NCBI GenBank assembly: GCA_019137255.1 | Contig: WPDH01000173.1 | Span: forward strand, 1 to 64,000 | Direction: 5' to 3' | From: Corinectria fuckeliana | Lineage: Eukaryota; Ascomycota; Sordariomycetes; Hypocreales; Nectriaceae | Length of the DNA stretch: 64,000 nt | Shown: in pieces, positions 35,867 through 46,542 of the stretch | Layout of the letters: each line of letters begins with the position of its first letter | Numbering within the stretch: the first letter of the stretch is position 1 | Made by a program: the position numbers and the translations under genes | The notes under the pieces: model-generated | Database searches by the model: none | What the model was told of the DNA's origin: nothing | The model's input: the letters and a program-made list of their open reading frames with translations, nothing else

Positions 35867-36627
35867 CCGCCGGGATAGAACCGCCGCAGCCCACCCAGAT
35901 TGCCGTGAACTTGTGGACTCTATTAAGGAGTCTCGGAACCATTGCCTCAATTAAGTCCTTGATAAGGAGAGTTGCCGCAAAGGGTTATCGCAATGAATGG
36001 CCAGTGTTACTAGAGGTATTTGAACGGAGACTGATAGGGCACCGAAGACGGCAGCGTCGGCAATGGTTGTAATAGAACACACCGAGGAAGCTGGGGGGGG
36101 GTATACTTCAAGAAGTCAGCAGGAAGAACAGGTTTTAGCATTGGACATTTGACGTCTCTCGTCCAGCTTTCACCGCGCACACCTGTTGTCTTTGTGCAGA
36201 CCGTCTCGCGGCAGGATCCAAATTCATCCACTTGCCATATTGAGTCGGATTCTGGCCAAGTGGCCAATCACAAGCGAGATAGCCGAACCCTGGTAGGGCA
36301 TGCATAGAACTTGGATGATTGCATCAATGTCGACTGTTCATCTCGCCAAGTGACCTGCAAATTGCTAGAACAAAGGTAGATAATAGTAGGCATTGTACTT
36401 GAATGCTTCATTTGAAAGACACTGCGAGATTGAACCCAGTCTGACAGAAATCTTATTTTCATGTGTCTGCGTCTCCTTGGCTGTAACTGCTAACCAGCAG
36501 TCTCAAGATCCATCTTTCCTACCAAGCCTGCTGTTGCATGTCAAAGGGCGCAATTTTCTTGGTACTGTCAAATGAAGCTCGACGCTACCTGTGTTTACTA
36601 TACACTTCCAACGCATATCTGCATCCT
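35867..36627. other. Spacer between kinase remnant and coiled-coil gene
   Basis: No supported gene. The first 200 bases may be decayed upstream sequence of the kinase remnant. Confidence 0.45.
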
Positions 36628-37323
36628 CTACATAGCATGGCCCAGCTCATCTCCCTCGTCGTCGGAATTCACCTGAGTCCTGCTCGAGGAGGACCAGTCG
36701 TCGCTACTCCCATCCTCACACGTCGTCGTCGTCTCCGACGTATCGCCATCACTGTAATCAAAGTCCTCCATGTCCATGTTCTCGGAATGGTGTTTGGCGA
36801 ACGCGTCTAGCAGTCGAGAGAAAATCACCGGGTGTGTCGGCCTTACCCTGTCGCGGGCCGCCGCCCCGAGGAGCATCTGCAGCTTCTTCGCCTTCTTCTG
36901 GCAGCGAGAGACCTCTTCCTTGGCCCTGCGTAGCACGACCTTCAGCTCGCGGAGGCGGGCGCGCTGGTCTTGGCACTCGTGAAAGTGGGTTTCCGAGTCG
37001 TTCTCGAACTGTGACAGCCCGCAGCCGAGGTACTCGTTTGGGTCCAGGTAATGGATGTTCCACAAGAGCTGCTCGGCTTCCTCCCTCATCTTGAGGAGCA
37101 GGTTCTTTGCCGCTCTGAGCTTGTCCAGATGGTCTCGGTGCATACGGTCCATCTCCAGGAGGATGGTTCGGGAGCGCTCTCGGTACTGAGGGCTTCCCTT
37201 GTCTAGTACTGTCACTTTGCCTTTGCCCTTGCAAGATGCTTCGTGTCCAGACACGAAGCGGTCGTAAGGGAACGCGTCGTACTTGGCTGGGACGAACTCC
37301 GTGATCCTTGAGGAAGAGGCCAT
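36628..37323 (-). CDS. Coiled-coil protein of unknown function
   Basis: I do not recognise this family. From the ATG at 37321-37323 (MASSSRITEFVPAKYDAF) it has 231 residues. In-frame ATGs also exist at 37380 and 37476, but the extra 50 residues look like translated leader. The centre is strongly helical and charged, a probable coiled coil: ERSRTILLEMDRMHRDHLDK, then LRAAKNLLLKMREEAEQL, and further on RELKVVLRRAKEEVSRCQKK. The last 50 residues are acidic and rich in Ser/Thr/Asp. No signal peptide, no membrane segment and no enzymatic motif. It could be a structural or DNA-associated protein; nothing in the context decides. Confidence 0.65.
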   Translation of the reverse strand: MASSSRITEFVPAKYDAFPYDRFVSGHEASCKGKGKVTVLDKGSPQYRERSRTILLEMDRMHRDHLDKLRAAKNLLLKMREEAEQLLWNIHYLDPNEYLGCGLSQFENDSETHFHECQDQRARLRELKVVLRRAKEEVSRCQKKAKKLQMLLGAAARDRVRPTHPVIFSRLLDAFAKHHSENMDMEDFDYSDGDTSETTTTCEDGSSDDWSSSSRTQVNSDDEGDELGHAM

Positions 37324-37476
37324 GGCAACTGCCGTTGGAAATATATACTGAATGTGCGTAGGTATATTGTTCTGAGACATGGTACAGAGATGTATACTTG
37401 GGATGTTTAATGTGCAGTGCAGAGAAGGATACGACACATCGAAAGCTGGAAGCTTTATATCCCTGATGCTAGCCAT

Positions 37477-38063
37477 GCTTCACAGATGGTTCTAAGCTCG
37501 TTGAACGTGAATAATCGCTTTGAATACAAGCCTCTCCGGCCGCGTATGTGATTAACCGCGAAAACGCAAAGCTGCGGCCCGCGTGTCTGAGTAGGCGAAA
37601 GGGATGACAGCAAAAACAAGCAAAGGAACGGTAAAGCGAGTGGCGGATGCTGATTCCTCGTGACGTTCCGTGTTGATCTCGTCTATTTACATGATTCCCA
37701 TATCATATCCTGTCCGACGGACCGATTCCTATATCTGCCATGCACAACTTTGACGCATATACTCGTGTAGCCGATCCATGCACCACAGTGCCCGTGTCCT
37801 GTATCCAAACGCCCGTGATCCGATAGTATAGTCCCATAAACCAGTGTCCGCCGTGATGTTTCGCCTGCATGATCTCCCGTCCCACAACATCCCGCCATGG
37901 ACGTCTCGTGAACAAAACACATTACCACCGCTTGTCGTACATTTTTTTGCCCATGACAGTTCGTGTTTAAAAAATCCAATTCCCAACCAAGACGCCGTTG
38001 GCACGTGTAACCAAAACATGTTTCGCGTATCCAAATATCGAATCGAACAGAGAAATGTCCCCA
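37477..38063. other. Spacer, probably 3' untranslated DNA of the membrane microprotein
   Basis: Overlapping minus-strand frames here have no family motif. The stretch directly follows the stop of the 54-residue membrane protein and likely includes its 3' end, and the promoter of the coiled-coil gene. Confidence 0.5.
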
Positions 38064-38228
38064 TCAGGCATCGACAATGTTACTGGAGCCGCTGGTACCG
38101 CTGCTTCCAGACGTCACGCTCATTGACTTCTTGGCGACGCTGACGAGCTTCCAGATGCCGAAGGAGACGGCCGCGAGCAAGATGAACAGGATGATGATGA
38201 TGATGGCGATGACATCGTTCTTCTTCAT
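38064..38228 (-). CDS. 54-residue single-pass membrane protein
   Basis: A short frame of 55 codons. It starts MKKNDV, then has one hydrophobic segment (residues 7-26, five consecutive Ile then LFILLAAVSFGIW), a basic K/VAKK flank and a Ser/Gly/Thr-rich tail ending NIVDA. Lys residues on the N side and KLVSVAKK on the C side are consistent with a single helix; topology is not certain. Upstream, a possible leader intron at 38328-38421 has a GTATGT donor, a TTGACTGAC branch-like sequence and a TAG acceptor. The first in-frame stop upstream lies between this intron and the ATG. Codon use is C-ending, as in the housekeeping genes. Family unknown; such tiny proteins often regulate membrane pumps or mitochondrial or ER complexes, but that is inference only. 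Confidence 0.6.
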   Translation of the reverse strand: MKKNDVIAIIIIILFILLAAVSFGIWKLVSVAKKSMSVTSGSSGTSGSSNIVDA

Positions 38229-39493
38229 GATAGCGGTGGCGGCGGCGAGGACTTGGCTGTCGGAGAATGCGAGGTAATTGGACTATTCGTCGGGAGAATG
38301 GTAGCTGGTGGTGATGTGCGAGCAGATCTAGAGAGTCTTGTCAGTCAACTTGGAAAAAACAGCTCACAGTAGGATGTTGGATGGATGTGTGGATGTGTGG
38401 ATGTGTGGAGGATGAACATACCGACCAAAAGCTGGACGAAGAGCGAGGAGAGTTGTAGTCCGGCAGGGTGGGAGCACTTGTAGTTGACCGACCAACCAGA
38501 AAGTGCCGGGGGCTGTGTGGCGATGGAGTATCGATTGATCGATAAGGGGAGATTCCGAGAATAGCCAGCAAATCGTCGCAGATGCTCCTTTTTTCTTTGT
38601 ATGAGAAGACAAGAAAATTCTCTCAAGATTCAGACCAGATGCGCGATGGTTTTGCGACAAGGATTGCACTTCGTAGACGAGACAGTTGAAGCGAGAATGG
38701 AATGCGGCTGCTGAGGGAGCTCCCGCGGCGGGCTCGCAGATATAGGTTGTTGCCCCGCCACCCGACTTTTGGCAGCTGGCGCGACGCCAAAAAATTCGCA
38801 AGGCTGGGGAGCTATCTACTATGTATGGACTGACCTCTGCTCGCACTGGAAAGCCCCAGCCGCCGGAATAGCCTGGAAATCCCATCCTCGGATGTCCACT
38901 ACGGGGCTCTTGCAAGGGTCTCGCACTGGTCCAGCCTCCACTCGTTCGATGGACGTCCCCTCGCTGTTCCGCGATTGGGCTTCGCCGTTGAATCATCATC
39001 CTAGCATGGCCTGTCTCGTCTCGTCTCAGAATCAACCTCTGCGGAGAGCATCCAAGCGATTGGACACCCTTGATACGGCATTTCATCTCCGGATGCCTAC
39101 ATAGTATACGGATACCTGATTAGAGCTTTTCAACATGGCAGCTCTTTACGTAGCACTTCGTACGGGTATTCGTAGTCGGGAAGTCATCGCTCAGTTAAGT
39201 CTTCGTCCTTTGCCTGACATTCCCTTCCTTAGCGCATATATAAATACAAACCACCCATCTCTCCCTACCCCTCTGTATTCGAAAATGACGTGGTACACGT
39301 GGCTCATGCTACTTCAAAGCCCTGTCGGGACATGGCAACTCAAATCTCTCTATTCTCCGTCACTCAAAGTAATGGCCCCGTGTCCTTGCATCCGTCCTCG
39401 CCATAACGCCCCTCAGGGTGTAGCAAATGAATGGAACGACACCTCCAAATTAACCCGTCTTCAAACGCGCATAGCGGGAAGTGTTGAACGAAA
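38229..39493. other. Upstream region of the membrane microprotein
   Basis: Contains the putative leader intron (38328-38421) and the promoter of the 54-residue membrane protein, plus the 3' flank of the HP1 gene. No further gene is supported. Confidence 0.5.
38383..38409. repeat. GGATGTGT short tandem repeat
   Basis: About three 8-base units inside the putative leader intron of the small membrane protein gene. Confidence 0.75.
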
Positions 39494-40506
39494 TCATGCT
39501 TCGGCTTCATCCGCCAAGGCTTTGTTTTCATCTCGAATGATCTTGACATGGCGCTCGTAGAAAGAAAGCATCTGGATCCCGTCAGCATATAAATCCGCAA
39601 CGTTGCCAGACAGCTGACAGATGGAAAGCAAGACATACCTTCTGTGGACACTTCTTATAGATGACCGCCGTGTCATGCTTTGTTTTCTGACCGTTTTTCC
39701 AAATCAGATAAACGATCAGTTTACCACTGCCCTCGTCCTCGCACGCGTCTATCGTTTCGATATCGTCCTCCCACGAGCCGGCGGGGGGACTCCACTTCTC
39801 CGTCGTCACAGGAGGAGTTGTCTCGCCGGGGTGCACTCCGTTTCGTCGAGATCGCTTGGTAGTGCTGCTCGGCGTGCCGTTCGTTGCTCGCCGGCGCTTC
39901 TTCGTCTTGGCTGCTTTTTTCGTTTCCTTCAAGATTTGTTCTCGACCACCTTTCTTCTCAAGGTAGCTGTTAAGGATCTCTTCGGCGGTATCCCTAGTTA
40001 CACGCTGGTTAGCAAGGCGAAAAGGTTAACAAGGGACGTTTGCGTCTACAGAAGATTCTCCTCTGGTTCCCAAGTCAAGTCTTTGTCGCTGTCATAGCCC
40101 TCCCACTTGACTTGGAACTTCAGACTGCCCTGAGATAAACGTTAGTTAAGGGCTGGATGGACTGAAAGCAGCTTACTCACGTCTTCGTCAATTGTGTGAT
40201 TTTTGATCTCTTCCACAATGAACCTAGAACGATTAGTATCGCATAGGTGCTTCGCAGGAGACAGGAGCCTTACACATCTTCCTCGAGGTCGCCGTCCTCG
40301 TCCTCGTCTCCCTCGTCCCCTTCGTCCGCAGAGTCGCCATTGAGTGATGCGACCTCTTTCTTATTCGTGTTGGAACGCGCGTCCGCAGAGGTCGACTTTC
40401 GGGTCGAACGCGGGGGGGGCGTGATCTCGCCCACATCTGAAGAATCGTCGTCGCTTAATGCTGCTTGATAATTAACCTTTGTTCGAGACTGCCTGCGATG
40501 CGACAT
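39494..40506 (-). CDS. HP1: Heterochromatin protein 1 (chromo and chromoshadow domains)
   Basis: Reader of H3K9 methylation that in filamentous fungi links DIM-5/Clr4-type methylation to silencing and, in Neurospora, to DNA methylation. Five exons (40274-40506, 40181-40223, 40050-40129, 39639-39993, 39494-39571) give 262 residues, close to the roughly 266 of Neurospora HP1. The N-terminal tail is acidic and Ser-rich. The chromodomain begins at F79 (FIVEEIKNHTIDEDG) and continues KFQVKWEGYDSDKDLTWEPE to about residue 130; F79, W101 and Y104 fit the aromatic cage. A basic hinge (KKAAKTKKRRR) leads to the chromoshadow domain from about 195 (WEDDIETIDACEDE, then LIVYLIWKNGQKTKHD, then MLSFYERHVKI), which dimerises. 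Introns are 50-67 nt. The start at 40504-40506 is the first ATG. Confidence 0.95.
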
Positions 40507-43500
40507 GGTGCTGGTGTGGAGGCGTTTGGAGCGTGGTCGTGATGCGCCCGTCTCGCGTTCTGCATGCGACAAAAGACGCGACGAAGCGATAGGGAAGGGA
40601 ATCGGGGCGAAAGAACAATCTCACCTGGCGGCATATTGGCGTCTTTCTAAACTGCACGTCTTTGAGTGGCGCGAATGCTGCTGGCAGGATACCTAATGTG
40701 TTTGCAAGCTGTGTTTGCTGGAGTTTGTGTGGTTGCTTAAGTTTGGCGGTCGGCAACAACCTGGCATTTCGTCTCAAAACAAAAGGCACCCGCGGTGGCA
40801 AGCCGGCGTGCCACGAAGGGTGTGGCTGCAACCATCCCTGTGGCGCAGGCTCACGTGACTAGCCCTTTGACGACATCAAAATCAATTGACCGAGGAACGA
40901 CAACTGCGTGCGGCAGCAGACGCTTCCAAGTACACGTTGATACAGTCTTTTTATCCTTGTTCTTCCGCTGGTATCGCTCAGGCGTGGAAAGCAATGAACA
41001 CGCATAGCCACAAGTTGATGCCAGGTTGGTCTACCCCATGGGGATTGATACCACTAAAGGGAAGACCCGATGATAGTTGCAGTACTCAGATAGCCACAAG
41101 ATGGCTCCTCGTTATGACTTCGATCACTAGAACTGGCGACGTCGGAACACGCAGCGAATGCTCTCGGGCTCTGCATCTCGATGGGTGATACCCGGCCCTG
41201 TATGAGGCGATAGTCGATTGCCTGGATGATGCAGGGAGACTTCGGCAAGCTCATGAACCCGACAGGTGTGGAGGCGTCAGGGCACCTATGTACTATGTAA
41301 TTGTTGTGGATTCGATTTTCTATTCGTAGGGTTGCTTCTTCTAGACCCATGGATATCCCCACTTCCAGACCTTCCTAGCCTTGCAACGAGATGTCAGTCT
41401 CGTCCGCTATTAACGTCGGGCATGTTGGGTGATGAAGCCTTAATAACTCGGAATACGTAGTGGACAATGCGCTCCGTCGACGGGTTGACATCTTGGTCCA
41501 GACCAATTTCGAATAATTAGAGTGTGCATTGAACCCAACTGCATGCCTTCCCTATCAGCTATACGAAGTAGTACCCCGGATAACACTGTGCAGGCCATGT
41601 CCAACGTTCCTCTAGTGAAGACATATCGACTTTACATACTAGCGCTTCATCCGAAGAGCTATTTCTAGCCGGAAATGGGCGGGGAAGGATTCATGGATGG
41701 CAAGTACGTAGCCCTAGGATGATACTTTGTACTGGCAGTGCCCATTTCTCCATTTCTAGAGAGAGTGGGGCGGCAATCACGGACTGTTGCTTACCGCTGG
41801 ATACATACTTATTAACTACCTGTATGCAGTAATCATCGAGAGCGACCAGGGAAGGAGTGAATCGACAACTCGCAGAGCCTTGAGTATCATATCCAATATT
41901 TACGAACGCCGCCGGATAGGCTCCTAGGCAGCCTAATTACCTATGGCAATTAGTTGAGGTGGCGTGCGAGAGGACTTGGGTGCAGCGCCAACACCATCCG
42001 TATAATTAAGGGAGCGAATCTCATGAACGTGATGACTTTTATTCTGCAGTGGTAAAGGGGCATGCAAGCTCACGGTGTCTCGGACAAGGATGTTGCCAAC
42101 CTCATGTTAGGCGGTTTGGGGGGCTTCTCAATGAACGACCGCGTGGTCGGTGCCACCCATGTCCCCTGACCGTGGCCAATCCAGAGAGCCCAGCGCGGTG
42201 AGACTACCGATGGCCGCGGCCTGTGATTGCTGGCCTTGCAGGGGCTGACTGGGTCTTTACTACTTACGTATTCTCCCACCCGTCCGGCTTGAGCCCATAA
42301 CTGGGCGGCCGTGATTGGGGTGGTTAGAAGACGAGTTGTCTCTTCTGCGCCGGGGATGGTTCCATCTTCCGCTGACGAGCAGGCTATAACTAATTACTGC
42401 GCAGGGAGGCACCTATGCAAACGCGGTGTGGTTGAAGCGGGCGGAGACGGCTGACAGGAGGTGCAGAAAGGGAGGCTGGACTGGGCGCCACTATGCAGAA
42501 GTTGAATCAGACGGGAGCGAGACGGTAAGGCAACGTTCGGAAGCTGCATGAAGGAGATGCAGACCAACGAGATGGCCGCCAATCCCATGCCCGGACGCGA
42601 CCGATACGGCAGAGTAGCTGACAACAACGTCAACGTGTCTTGCTCTGCAAGCCTCCGACGAGTTGTCTTGCCAGGTTCCGTTGGAACCTCTGGCCAAAAG
42701 GTCTCAGTTCAGGCAATGCATGTGGCAACTCCTTACCGAATTATCAGTTGCGAACCCTTGATCTATTGTAGGGCTTGCGGTGAGAAGAGCGCCACCAGCC
42801 TACCTACCCAGGTAGGTATTCGCAGCTTGCCGGTTTCTGCGCTAGATCAACTCCCAGATCCTGTTTTCTCGGATCCTGCCCTCCCTAGTTTCTCTCTCCT
42901 CCAGCTCCTTGCGTCTCCTCTGCCGAAAGGCTCGGATCTAGGGAGTCCAGCCGTGCGCATCCATCCACCCATCCCCTTCCGCCGTATTCATCCTTGCTAA
43001 GCGCAGTGGAGAGCCGCAAATGCCGACATGTCTAGCACACCCTGTCGGCGGTGCACACGTGCCTCAGAAGAGCACTTGAGCCTGAGTGAAGCTGCCATTC
43101 TCTAATTAGAGCGTGCGGGCAGTGACACCTCGCCGCATCGACCGTGTCAATCGCCCCCGTCCTCTACCCCCCTCCCCCTAGAAGCTCTCCCCGATATGCC
43201 CGGATAGCATGGAAAGCATTGACGCGGAAGACAAGCCTAGGGCGCTAGGGTTGACTTGAGAGCGGTCGATCAGCGCTAAGCGAGAGGCGGGAAGAGACGC
43301 CCAGGGGCAATGGCCAGGGGAGGGACCACAGATGGGGCAAGACTCAGTGGACGGACTCGACGCTCTCCAACGGGAAGGCCCCTAAACTTCAGAGATCCGC
43401 CGGTGCTAGCGGCGCCAATCTGGGGGTCCTTGGAGGGGAGGGGCCTGGGCTACTGGGGTCCGCTGGGGTCTGCTGGGGCTGGCGCGCTTCAGGTACCGGG

Positions 43501-43978
43501 GGCTTTTGGGGGGTCAGCTTTTGGGGAAGGGGGGGGGGGACTTTGTTGGATCCGCCCCTGAACGGATGGAGGCTTTATTAAAAAAATAATCAAACCCAGC
43601 GAGACTGCACAGCTTCCCCTTACTACCTCGTGCTTCGTACACCGTACGAATACCTGCTCTTCTCTGCCACCCCCGGCGGATATCAAGTCCAGAGCCTTCT
43701 TTCTCTTCTTCTTTTCTTTGCCTTCCCGTCATACGCTCCTAGTTCCCGTTCCCTTCACCTGTACGAATACCCCTTGGAGGTCTCGGCCCCGACACGCTCG
43801 TTTCCCAATTCTTCGTTTCTCCTTCTCTATGACTTTCGGCTGTCCTGCTCCCCCTCAGGAGCCGTAGTCTTGCCGCCGCAGACGTACACCAACTGCTCCT
43901 CTGTTGTAGCCTCGAGGCTCTTCCACACTCGTTCTTTTTCTCTAGTTATAATCCGTCGATTTGAGAAGCTGCGTGAGC
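40507..43978. other. 3.5-kb gene-free region
   Basis: Divergent spacer between HP1 and the zinc-finger/Q-rich gene. Short frames only, none with family motifs. The left part (40.9-42.1 kb) is less GC-rich; the right end carries a G-rich block (43422-43540) and a CT-rich leader-like stretch (43650-43970). Confidence 0.55.
43422..43540 (+). repeat. G-rich block with quadruplex-forming potential
   Basis: Many runs of three to five G separated by loops of one to seven bases, with a GGGGTCYGCT unit repeated, and an 11-G run at 43529-43539. It lies 440-560 bases upstream of the next start codon on the same strand. Confidence 0.6.
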
Positions 43979-46084
43979 ATGTCTGAAACCACCTCCCAGA
44001 CGCCCGACTCGGGCACGCCCAAGGCAGGCGCTCCCAAGGACAAGAACTGCCCCTACTGCGGACAGGCCTTCACCTCGTCCTCTCTCGGCCGCCACCTCGA
44101 CCTGTACATCAAGGAAAAGAACCCCAAGCCTGCCGACGGCCTCCACGATGTCGACGCTATTCGAAAAATCCGAGGGGGCATTACCAGACGCCAGCCGCGA
44201 GGCTCCCTGCCTGGCAGGCGAGAAACCTCGACCCCTATCGGCACCCCCAAGCCCTCGGCAAAGAAGGAGGTCCCCGGCCCAGAAAGCGATGGGTTCAAGT
44301 CGCCCGCGATTCCCAAGGATGGACAATACATGGTGGATTCCAGCTTCAAAAGGCCATTCCAGCCGACTTGGGAGGTAACGGGTGTCATGAATGACCTCCC
44401 GACGAAGGGCAACTGGGAAGGAGACGCTACACCAGAGCCGATAAAGCGCCCGGGAATGCAGCGGACCGTGAGCAAGCAAGCCGTCCAGAAGGCCCAATTC
44501 GACGTGAAGCACAAATTAGCCGATGCCATGGATACTGCCCGAGCAGCTGAGCTGGCATTGAGAGAATTGCTCTCGTCGTGGAGAGCAGCTAGGTACGTGC
44601 TACCGCCCCGAGTCAACCTCTGATGGCAACAGCTAACCCCTAGTAGATTGCAACTCGACTGCAAGTCCATGCCCTTCGACTTCGATCCCCTCTCCCTCGA
44701 TTTCCCTGCCCTGACCCTCCAGTGCCTCCAGCCGCCACGGACACTTTTCTCCTCTACCCAACACCCCACCTCGACATCCTGGTCTGTCCAATTGCCCGGA
44801 AAGCGCGAGTGCGATATCCTCCGAGCATGGTTCAAGTCAGAATTCCGAACATGGAAGCTGACCCATTCTTCGGCGGCTTCAGATGCTGCTGATGACTCGA
44901 CGGCCTCTCCCAATCTGAGTCCTTATAGAGATATCCGCGAGGCTGTTCGAAATGCGGAACGATCCGCCGAGATCCTCGAAGCACAGGTCGACGAGCATCT
45001 TCAGTCGGCATACACGGTCTGGGAGTCATTACCTAGCCAGCGACGTCAAGAGCTGTGGGTTTTGGAACTGGCACGAAGCGTTGGCAGAAAGCACCAGGAA
45101 ACCGAGATGATAAAAAAGTCGCAAGAAAAGCTCAAGCAGGAGAACGCCAACCTCAAGTCCCAGGTCGAGCAGCTGAATCGATTGCAGCAGCCCCGAGAAT
45201 TCAAGATAGCGCAGCCAATGACGGTACCAATGGAAAGGGACCTCATAATTGCACTACTTGAGCAAGACGGCCAATGCGGAAAGGGGCTAGCTAGCATAGA
45301 GGATACTCAGGTTGAGTTGAGCTCTATTGTTTCAAAGTCGATTGAGCGGTGGAAGAAGGTTATCACGTCGACACGGGCCAGTGCGACTGGCATGAATGCC
45401 CAAATGTCGCTGGATCAGTCGGTACCATCACCGGCCGGAGGACCTGCTATCAATGGGAATCCACCTACGCCCCAGCTTCAAACATCCCAACAACCACAGC
45501 CTCAACCTCAACTTCAGCCTCAGGTGCAACCCTCTCAGCAGCCAGCACAATCACAGCAGAAGAGGAAAAAGCCACAGCCGCCGCAACAACAGCAACAGCT
45601 TCCTCAACAGCTGTCACAGCTTCCCCAGGCCGCACAACCGCCACTTAAGCGACTATCGACAACAAGCACAAATGGCGGCATGACGAGTGAATCGACCTCA
45701 GGCTCAACTACCACGACCGCTCCACCCTCCGTGGAAGAAACAAGCGACCAGGATGCCGACGCTGAGATGGAAGACGACGATAGCTTCGCCATAATGAACC
45801 CTTCCCCGACAAAACCTCCTCCACCAATGCAGCAACAGGCCACCCTTGAAGTTCCTCGGACAAGAGCGCCGATCCAACAACAGCGCTCAAACCCAGACCC
45901 CCGATTCATGATGCCGAATGGGAATGTCAGCCCCGTAGTAGGGAGGACGGCGGCTATGGCGATGAGCCGGTCTATGCCCAACATGAACATGGCCTTGCAG
46001 AACAGTGCAATGCACGGAGGAGATATAGGTATGGCTATGCAGGGGGTGCAGGGGGTACGTGGAGATCCCATGTACATGGATTGA
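43979..46084 (+). CDS. Zinc-finger, coiled-coil, Gln-rich protein
   Basis: Conserved-looking protein whose function I do not know. Two exons, 43979-44592 and 44647-46084, give 683 residues; the acceptor CCTAGTAG is tandem, so one more residue is possible. At the N terminus a compact zinc finger has C24, C27 and H39 (CPYCGQAFTSSSLGRHLDLY), with H56 as a possible fourth ligand. The middle contains helical segments (DVKHKLADAMDTARAAELAL; LAREL-type heptads) and a coiled coil at about 360-390 (KKSQEKLKQENANLKSQVEQ). The C-terminal third is rich in Q, P and N, with an acidic patch (DQDADAEMEDDD) and Met-rich end. The layout suggests a nuclear co-regulator or chromatin-associated factor. The gene is 458 bases upstream of the lysyl-tRNA synthetase on the same strand. 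Confidence 0.8.
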
Positions 46085-46542
46085 TATGCCGCGGTGCCAC
46101 TGGGTATCAACTGAAGCTCCGTCGATGGACATGACGGCTACTTGGAGGGGACCCAGAAAGAATATTTAATGATCAAAGAGTCACAGAGCGCAATTTGACT
46201 TGCTCATGATGCGTTAATACGAACAATATTGAGCATTGAGTGGCGTGAACTTTCTAGTCTATCTGCCTCGGGTCTCGTTAGATAAAGTAAACAAACTGTG
46301 GCTGCTCGCCGAGTTCATTGACCAATTTGGAGGGGCTGAGTCACGAATGGCAGCTGTGCTGAAAATTTACCCCGCGATTGTGGCGCTCCGTCAATTTCTG
46401 CCCCTCAATGCCCTGACTTCGTGCACCATTGACTCATATCATTTTGTCGCCGAAGGACATTTTGCGAAACGATAACCTTACAGACTTTCCCATTGAACTG
46501 TCCCGCCACCCTCGAAGTCACCCAGCGATACGAGACGCAATT
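46085..46542. promoter_or_regulatory. Intergenic region upstream of KRS1
   Basis: Contains the 3' end of the zinc-finger gene and the promoter of the lysyl-tRNA synthetase. No distinct element could be identified. Confidence 0.5.

Noticed and set aside
37683..38064. Overlapping minus-strand frames of 70-111 codons
   Set aside because: They start at or after the stop of the membrane microprotein and share no motif; most likely 3' untranslated sequence.
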